Source of the DNA: Microbacterium sp. H83
GTDB lineage: Bacteria > Actinomycetota > Actinomycetes > Actinomycetales > Microbacteriaceae
Assembly: GCF_001650405.1 (NCBI RefSeq)
Contig: NZ_LWCU01000003.1
Location: 204 to 64,203, forward strand
Length of the DNA stretch: 64,000 nucleotides
Reading direction: 5' to 3'
The translations under genes were made by a program, and so were the position numbers. Under the pieces are notes generated by a model. The model ran no database searches. It saw only the letters and a program-made list of their open reading frames with translations, and had not been told where the DNA came from. Positions 59,806 to 64,000 of this stretch are shown here, piece by piece; the first letter of the stretch is position 1, and every line of letters begins with the position of its first letter.

Positions 59806-60864
59806 ATGTGCCCTGTTGCGCTCGGCATGCCGACCGTTCGCCATCGCGCGCGCTCGACGGTCGGCCGACCCGAGACACCGTTTCTCGTGGACAGGTTCGG
59901 GCGCACCGCGCGAGACCTGCGCGTATCGATCACAAGCGCCTGCTCGCTGCGTTGCACATACTGCATGCCGGCGGAAGGCCTGCCCATCGTCCCTCGCGGG
60001 GAGTTGCTGACTCCGGAAGAGATCGCGCGTCTGGTCACCATAGCCGTCCACGATCTCGGAGTCCGTGAGGTGCGCTTTACCGGCGGCGAGCCGCTTACGC
60101 GACCTGATCTGGTCGAGATCGTGCGCCAGACGACGACAGCCGTGCCCGGCCTGCCGGTGTCGATGACGACCAATGGGATCGGCCTCGACCGCAAGGCGCC
60201 GCAGCTTGTGGAGGCTGGACTGACGCGGATCAACGTGTCGCTGGACACGATCGACCGCGAGCATTTCGCCGCTGTCACCCGACGCGATCGCCTGCCTGCC
60301 GTGCTCAAGGGGATCGAGGCGGCACAGTACGCAGGGCTCAGCCCGATCAAGATCAACGCGGTGGCGCTGCGCGAGACCCTCGCGGGTGCGCCCGACCTGC
60401 TGGCGTGGGCGCTTGCCAACGGCGTGCGGTTGCGGTTCATCGAACAGATGCCGCTGGATGCAGATCAGACATGGCGCAGAGACCACCTCGTCTCCGCCGA
60501 AGAATTTCTGTCTGTGCTCGGACGCCGATACCGGCTGACCCCGGCCGGGCGTGAAGACCCGTCCGCTCCCGCAGAGGAGTGGCTCGTCGACGGAGGCCCG
60601 GCCACCGTCGGCATCATCGGGTCCGTCACACGCAGCTTCTGCGACGCGTGCGACCGAACCAGGCTGACAGCCGAAGGCTCGGTACGTTCCTGTCTGTTCG
60701 GAGACGACGAGACAGACCTGCGCACGATGCTGCGAAGTGGAGCAGACGATGCCGCTATCGCCGACGCCTGGCGGGCGACGATGTGGGACAAACAGGCTGG
60801 GCACGGGATGGAAGAGAAGAGCTTTCGTCGACCGGCCCGTTCCATGGGAGCGATCGGAGGCTGA
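59806..60864 (+). CDS. moaA: GTP 3',8-cyclase MoaA
   Basis: 352 residues from ATG 59806; in-frame starts at 59725 and 59827 are alternatives. Radical SAM enzyme of molybdenum cofactor synthesis. The first cluster is [10 protein letters not shown] near residue 52, the [15 protein letters not shown] segment ([12 protein letters not shown]) near residue 92, and the second cluster has Cys in [12 protein letters not shown] plus a later Cys in VRSCLFGD. Arg-rich C-terminal half and length are normal. It is followed by moaD after two bases. Confidence 0.94.
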   Translation: MCPVALGMPTVRHRARSTVGRPETPFLVDRFGRTARDLRVSITSACSLRCTYCMPAEGLPIVPRGELLTPEEIARLVTIAVHDLGVREVRFTGGEPLTRPDLVEIVRQTTTAVPGLPVSMTTNGIGLDRKAPQLVEAGLTRINVSLDTIDREHFAAVTRRDRLPAVLKGIEAAQYAGLSPIKINAVALRETLAGAPDLLAWALANGVRLRFIEQMPLDADQTWRRDHLVSAEEFLSVLGRRYRLTPAGREDPSAPAEEWLVDGGPATVGIIGSVTRSFCDACDRTRLTAEGSVRSCLFGDDETDLRTMLRSGADDAAIADAWRATMWDKQAGHGMEEKSFRRPARSMGAIGG

Positions 60865-60866
60865 CG

Positions 60867-61103
60867 ATGTCACGCATACTCGTCCGATACTTCGCAGCCG
60901 CCGCTGAAGCGGCTGGCTGCGAAGAAGAGCACGTCGAGGCGACGACCCTCGGAGAGGCGAAGGACGCGCTCCTCACAGCTCACCCGGCACTCGAGCCGGT
61001 GATCGCAAAGGGGACATTCCTCGTCGACGGCATCGCCTCACGCGATCCCGCGCGACCGGTCTCCGCGCAGGTGGACGTGCTGCCCCCGTTCTCCGGCGGC
61101 TGA
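60867..61103 (+). CDS. moaD: Molybdopterin synthase sulfur carrier subunit MoaD
   Basis: 78 residues, ubiquitin-like fold (RILVRYFAAAAEAAG, then FLVDGIASRDPARPV) ending in the essential Gly-Gly (PPFSGG). The C-terminal Gly is thiocarboxylated and gives sulfur to make molybdopterin together with MoaE, encoded at 62551 on the other strand. ATG behind CGGAGG, two bases after moaA. Confidence 0.93.
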   Translation: MSRILVRYFAAAAEAAGCEEEHVEATTLGEAKDALLTAHPALEPVIAKGTFLVDGIASRDPARPVSAQVDVLPPFSGG

Positions 61104-61225
61104 GCCAAACCACAAGCGGCTGAGGTCCGATCCACCGCGGGGGTCCACGTGTCGTGAACTGCATTCGTCTCCTGCGCTGCCATCCTCTTACGTGAGACGA
61201 CCGCGGTGCTGCCCAGATCCTTGTC

Positions 61226-61738
61226 TCAGCAGGAATCGGAGTACAAGCGCTGGGGATGCATGCTGTCGCTCACCTCGTACACGGCATCGGATGATTCGCG
61301 TGGAATGTCCTCGCGCATGTAGCGGAGATGCCGTTCATGGGTGTCTGGGTGCGCCGGCTCACCGCCGTCGAGGAAGACGGTGAAGTGCCACGCCGAGCGC
61401 AGGCTAGAGCGCAGCAGTGACCAACCGTCGACAATCAGCATCCTGTCCTCAGGCGCGGCAGCGAGCTCGCTCTCAGGTCCGTTGTGGCGGAACATGCGCA
61501 GTATGGTTCGGACGGCGTCATCGTCCGTGAACGGGGCCGCGCTGAGACGAGTCGCGTGACGTCCCACTGCACGCAGCGCTGCCGCCAGGGCGTCGGCGAA
61601 GTGCATGCGGGCTGCAGCGTCCACGCCGTCGATGGCGACGAGTATCCGGCCGCGTGGGTTTCTGCTGAGGACCTCCTGAGCGAGCTCCTCCCAGACGGCT
61701 GTCCCAGTGGCACCTGAGGCGTTCGGAGACGAGGTCAA
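61226..61738 (-). CDS. Uridine kinase-like protein with altered P-loop
   Basis: 170 residues, starting at TTG 61738 that overlaps the stop of the 43-residue gene upstream. The protein resembles actinobacterial uridine/nucleoside kinases: RILVAIDGVDAAARMHFADALA, then MLIVDGWSLLRSSLR and HPDTHERHLRYMREDIP. The usual GxxGxGK[ST] P-loop is changed, since GVDAAARM has no Lys at the key place. It may be inactive or have another role. The longer reading from 61930 runs through the redoxin gene and is rejected. Confidence 0.75.
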   Translation of the reverse strand: MTSSPNASGATGTAVWEELAQEVLSRNPRGRILVAIDGVDAAARMHFADALAAALRAVGRHATRLSAAPFTDDDAVRTILRMFRHNGPESELAAAPEDRMLIVDGWSLLRSSLRSAWHFTVFLDGGEPAHPDTHERHLRYMREDIPRESSDAVYEVSDSMHPQRLYSDSC

Positions 61739-61866
61739 CGTCGCTTCTCCGGCGGAACGATCAAGAGAGGATGTGTCTGCATCCTGTTCTGGTTGCGCAC
61801 ATCCTTGCCGACTGCTCTCGCAGCGGTCTGCATCCGCGCTCTCGAGATGGCATCGATGGTTTTCAT
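61735..61866 (-). CDS. 43-residue basic peptide between redoxin and kinase
   Basis: Starts at ATG 61866 in an ATGA overlap with the redoxin stop and ends in a TTGA overlap with the kinase-like gene. The peptide is basic and helical at first (KTIDAISRARMQTAARAVGK), then has HPLLIVPPEKRR. No family is recognised. The tight couplings on both sides support real translation, perhaps mainly to carry ribosomes into the kinase gene. Confidence 0.55.
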   Translation of the reverse strand: MKTIDAISRARMQTAARAVGKDVRNQNRMQTHPLLIVPPEKRR

Positions 61867-62366
61867 CGGTCTGCCTGCTTCCGATTCGCATCCGCATGCT
61901 GAGGCAACTCCCGGATGAGTTCGAGGACATCGTCGGGAACGAGTTGTCCCAACGTTCCGCAGGAGTACACGCTGATCACGACCGTCCCATCGGGATCCAG
62001 CACGAATCCGGTCGTCTGCAACTGCGGCGGGTCCACGGTGACGAACGCTCCAGTCGCGGCGGTGATCTGCTCCACGTCCACGCTGTGTCCGATCGGAAAA
62101 GTCAGCCCATAGCGCGCCACGAGCTCCGCGGTTATCGGCTCCTCGTCCGCAGTCACCGCGACGACAGCGATACCCGCGGCGGACAAGCGTCGTAGGCCGC
62201 GCTGGAACGCACGCAGCTGCTCCACGCAAGACCGGCAGCCTGCTCCGCGAGAGAAGAGAACCACGCCGTACTGCCCGGCGAATACGGCCGGGATCGTTCG
62301 GCGTGTGCCTCCCACCTCGAGCAGCTCGAGGGCGGGGAACGCATCACCACCACGCAGCAACGACAT
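61863..62366 (-). CDS. Redoxin-domain (AhpC/TSA-like) protein
   Basis: 167 residues. Thioredoxin fold of the peroxiredoxin type: GVVLFSRGAGCRSCVEQLRAF near residue 35-56 with a CRSC pair, then VVAVTADEE and YGLTFPIGHSVDVE. The CxxC in place of the single peroxidatic Cys of AhpC suggests a disulfide reductase or bacterioferritin comigratory-like peroxidase. It overlaps the small peptides on both sides (TGATG upstream, ATGA downstream). Confidence 0.87.
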   Translation of the reverse strand: MSLLRGGDAFPALELLEVGGTRRTIPAVFAGQYGVVLFSRGAGCRSCVEQLRAFQRGLRRLSAAGIAVVAVTADEEPITAELVARYGLTFPIGHSVDVEQITAATGAFVTVDPPQLQTTGFVLDPDGTVVISVYSCGTLGQLVPDDVLELIRELPQHADANRKQADR

Positions 62367-62482
62367 CAGAGGCTCGCAAGAACGGTCCGAGCGGCCGCAT
62401 CGGTGGGTGCGACGCGGGCGGCTTCTGACGGGGGAAGTCGGTTGCCATGAAAGTTGTGTGCTTCAGTCTCAATGCCAGTCAT
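62366..62482 (-). CDS. 38-residue peptide coupled to the redoxin gene
   Basis: ATG at 62482 behind GGAAAGAGG; the stop shares bases with the redoxin start (TGATG). The sequence begins TGIETEAHNFHGNRLPP and ends AARTVLASL. The peptide is polar with two His. No family is known to me. The ribosome-binding site and the coupling suggest a leader or small functional peptide for the redoxin unit. It lies 68 bases after moaE. Confidence 0.5.
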   Translation of the reverse strand: MTGIETEAHNFHGNRLPPSEAARVAPTDAAARTVLASL

Positions 62483-62550
62483 CTGGCGCCTCTTTCCTCG
62501 GTGATTGCACCATCGTTCACCCGGCGGGTTCGCTAGGTCGTGCGGTGTAT

Positions 62551-62964
62551 CTACAACCCCACCCACTCCGATCTGCCGTCGGTGAAGTGCTGGTGCTTCC
62601 AGATCGGAACCTCTGCCTTGATCGCGTCGACGAGGTTCCCGCAGACGGCGAACGCCTCTGCCCGGTGCGGGGCGGCGACGACCGTGACCAGTGCGACGTC
62701 GCCGATCTCGAGGTGCCCGATGCGGTGAGCGGCGACGACATCGCAGTCCGTGGTTTGAGCGATCCTCGTGCACACGTCGATGAGGATTCGTTCCGCGTCG
62801 GGGTGCGCCTCGTAGTCGAGAGAGCCGACGTCCTCTCCGTGATCATGGTCGCGCACGATGCCTTCGAAGGTGACCACCGCCCCGTTCTTCCTACTGCGTA
62901 TCCGTGTTTCCAGCTGCGTCTTGTCCAGCGGAGCAGCGGTGACGAAACCGATCGGGTCAGGCAT
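62551..62964 (-). CDS. moaE: Molybdopterin synthase catalytic subunit MoaE
   Basis: 137 residues from ATG 62964, or 140 from GTG 62973. Motifs: AVVTFEGIVRDHDHG near residue 32, then SLDYEAHPDAERI, HRIGHLEIGDVALVTVVAAPHR and the active-site VPIWKHQHFTDG. It transfers two sulfurs from MoaD to precursor Z. The start lies inside the end of the moaC-mogA gene, so the two are coupled. Confidence 0.94.
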   Translation of the reverse strand: MPDPIGFVTAAPLDKTQLETRIRSRKNGAVVTFEGIVRDHDHGEDVGSLDYEAHPDAERILIDVCTRIAQTTDCDVVAAHRIGHLEIGDVALVTVVAAPHRAEAFAVCGNLVDAIKAEVPIWKHQHFTDGRSEWVGL

Positions 62965-63913
62965 GTCCGCCACCGGCCAGCTGGTCGTGCAGGTGTGGCA
63001 AGAGCGGCTCCAGTGCGATGAGGCCGTCTTCCACGCCGCGTGGCGATCCAGGCAGGTTGATGACGATCGTGCGTCCGGCGATCCCTGCAAGCGCCCTGCT
63101 GAGCGAGGCTGTCGGCGTCGCCGCGCGGCCCGCTGCACGGATGGCCTCGGCGATGCCGGGAAGTGCTCTCTCGATCACCGCGCTCGTCGCCTCGGGGGTG
63201 CGGTCCTCGGGATGCACCCCGGTGCCGCCGGTCGTGACGATCAATACCGGCTCGCTGGTGAGAGCATCCGTGAGCGCCTGATAGATATCCGCGTCAGCGA
63301 CAACGACGGGCTCGTCTGGCCGATACCCGTGGTCGCGAAGCCAGTCTGCGATTGCCGGACCGGTGAGATCCTCGCGCGTACCGGCCGCGGTGCTCGTTGA
63401 GGAGACGATCACGACCGCCTGTCCGTGTTCTGCGGGCACGGATGCGTCTGCAACCCAGTGCCCGCGCTTTCCTCCGGTCTTCTCGATGAGGTGGATGTCT
63501 CCGAGCACGGCGGCCGGATCGACGGACTTGATCATGTCGTGCAGAGCGAGACCGGCGATGGCGACGGCGGTGAGGGCTTCCATCTCGGCCCCAGTCTTCG
63601 CCGTCGCTGCGACCGTGGCCCGGATCTCCACCGATGAGGTGCTGAGCTCGAAGTCCACGGTGACGGACTCCAGGGGCAATGTGTGCGCGAGGGGTACGAG
63701 TTCGCTGGTGCGCTTGGCGCCCTGGATGCCCGCGACCCGCGCTGTCGGGAGCGCGTCTGCTTTGCGCAGCTGGTTGGCGGCGAGCAGTTCCAGCACCGCC
63801 GGTGTCGTGTCGAGGCGGCCGGTCGCGATCGCCGTGCGCCGAGTGATCGCCTTCCCGCCGATGTCGATCATCCGCGACCGGCCGTGATCGTCGAGGTGCG
63901 GCAGTTCGTTCAT
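62957..63913 (-). CDS. moaCB: MoaC-MogA fusion, bifunctional molybdenum cofactor enzyme
   Basis: 318 residues. Residues 1-155 are MoaC: RMIDIGGKAITRRTA, KRTSELVPLAHTLPLESV, and TGAEMEALTAVAIAGLALHDMIKSVD with the catalytic Lys and Asp. Residues ~165-318 are a MogA/MoaB domain: VVIVSSTSTAAGTREDLTGP, VLIVTTGGTGVHPEDRTPEAT and NLPGSPRGVEDGL. MoaC completes cyclic pyranopterin phosphate with MoaA, and MogA adenylates molybdopterin. The fusion is known in actinobacteria. ATGA overlap with the gene upstream. Confidence 0.94.
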   Translation of the reverse strand: MNELPHLDDHGRSRMIDIGGKAITRRTAIATGRLDTTPAVLELLAANQLRKADALPTARVAGIQGAKRTSELVPLAHTLPLESVTVDFELSTSSVEIRATVAATAKTGAEMEALTAVAIAGLALHDMIKSVDPAAVLGDIHLIEKTGGKRGHWVADASVPAEHGQAVVIVSSTSTAAGTREDLTGPAIADWLRDHGYRPDEPVVVADADIYQALTDALTSEPVLIVTTGGTGVHPEDRTPEATSAVIERALPGIAEAIRAAGRAATPTASLSRALAGIAGRTIVINLPGSPRGVEDGLIALEPLLPHLHDQLAGGGHA

Positions 63914-64000
63914 AGATTCCAGGTCTCCACGCGTGTCCCGATGTCGAGGGTGACGGCATCGATCGGGACATCGATGAGCATGTCGGATGCCGCCATGGCG
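63910..64000 (-). CDS. C-terminal end of a gene, probably moeA
   Basis: Only the last 29 codons are inside the window, ending with a TGA that overlaps the moaC-mogA ATG. The visible end reads MAASDMLIDVPIDAVTLDI, then GTRVETWNL. A conserved MoeA C terminus has this shape (loop with an Asp, then a short strand ending in a hydrophobic pair), and moeA normally sits next to moaC in this group. Identity is therefore inferred and needs the sequence to the right. Confidence 0.55.
   Translation of the reverse strand, partial: AMAASDMLIDVPIDAVTLDIGTRVETWNL

Noticed and set aside
61735..62482. Toxin-antitoxin system formed by the two small genes
   Set aside because: Neither peptide has a toxin-like membrane helix or known antitoxin fold, and they are separated by the redoxin gene.
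44814..64000. Right attachment site of the element
   Set aside because: No stretch matching the tRNA-Pro T arm and acceptor end or the GACTGGGGGTCA core was found, so the right end cannot be placed in this window.

Overview
The window is high-GC DNA with frequent GTG starts, 4-base start/stop overlaps, several leaderless promoters (a TANNNT box 6-9 bases before the start codon) and actinobacterial gene families such as DUF222-HNH, SCO6880, DUF2637, DUF5709 and a MoaC-MogA fusion. The core gene order and protein character fit a member of the Microbacteriaceae, most likely Microbacterium. That placement is inference from gene content, not a database match.

Region 1 (1-26400) is ordinary chromosome. 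It opens with the 3' end of a 5S rRNA and its terminator. A long plus-strand housekeeping series follows: a repeat-rich disordered protein, a HAD phosphatase, TlyA, NAD kinase, RecN, CTP synthase, an ADP-ribose-type NUDIX enzyme, XerD, a lipoprotein with a MacB-type ABC export system, ParA/ScpA/ScpB, an RluB-type pseudouridine synthase, prephenate dehydrogenase, cytidylate kinase and the Der GTPase. After a terminator come a NUDIX-NYN fusion and a minus-strand set: a DUF222-HNH nuclease with an SOS box, an S4 RNA-binding protein, a lysoplasmalogenase-like membrane protein, an unknown protein and a GNAT acetyltransferase.

Region 2 (26431-44813) is an integrative and conjugative element (ICE) inserted at a tRNA-Pro(GGG) gene. 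The tRNA locus carries a 91-bp tandem repeat with two defective tRNA copies before the intact one. Paired GGTCCCC motifs that look like integrase arm sites follow, then a tyrosine integrase and an AlpA/Xis-like protein. Behind them lies a continuous minus-strand transfer module: SSB, VirD4-like coupling protein, VirB4-like ATPase, SCO6880 protein, VirB6-like channel, two pilin-like proteins, an SLT/M23 wall hydrolase, a VirB8-like protein, a ParB-like protein, a DUF2637 protein, a primase-polymerase and an ArdC-type antirestriction protein. I see no relaxase and no right-hand attachment site.

Region 3 (45049-64000) is accessory DNA, probably cargo of the element or a second island. It is dense in oxidant-damage repair and redox genes: two MsrA, one MsrB, thioredoxin, two AhpD-like proteins, a redoxin, a MarR/VOC pair, an AlkA-type glycosylase, a cysteinyl-tRNA synthetase, and a molybdoenzyme-flavoreductase-zinc-ribbon trio. 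Genes for molybdenum cofactor synthesis lie on both strands beside the trio (moaA, moaD, moaE, moaC-mogA, and the end of what is probably moeA at the right edge). Three AraC-type regulators are present. Two of them share a 547-bp inverted repeat covering the DNA-binding half, while their sensor halves differ. My working reading is that region 3 repairs oxidised methionine, nucleic acid and thiols, with a dedicated cofactor supply for the molybdoenzyme.
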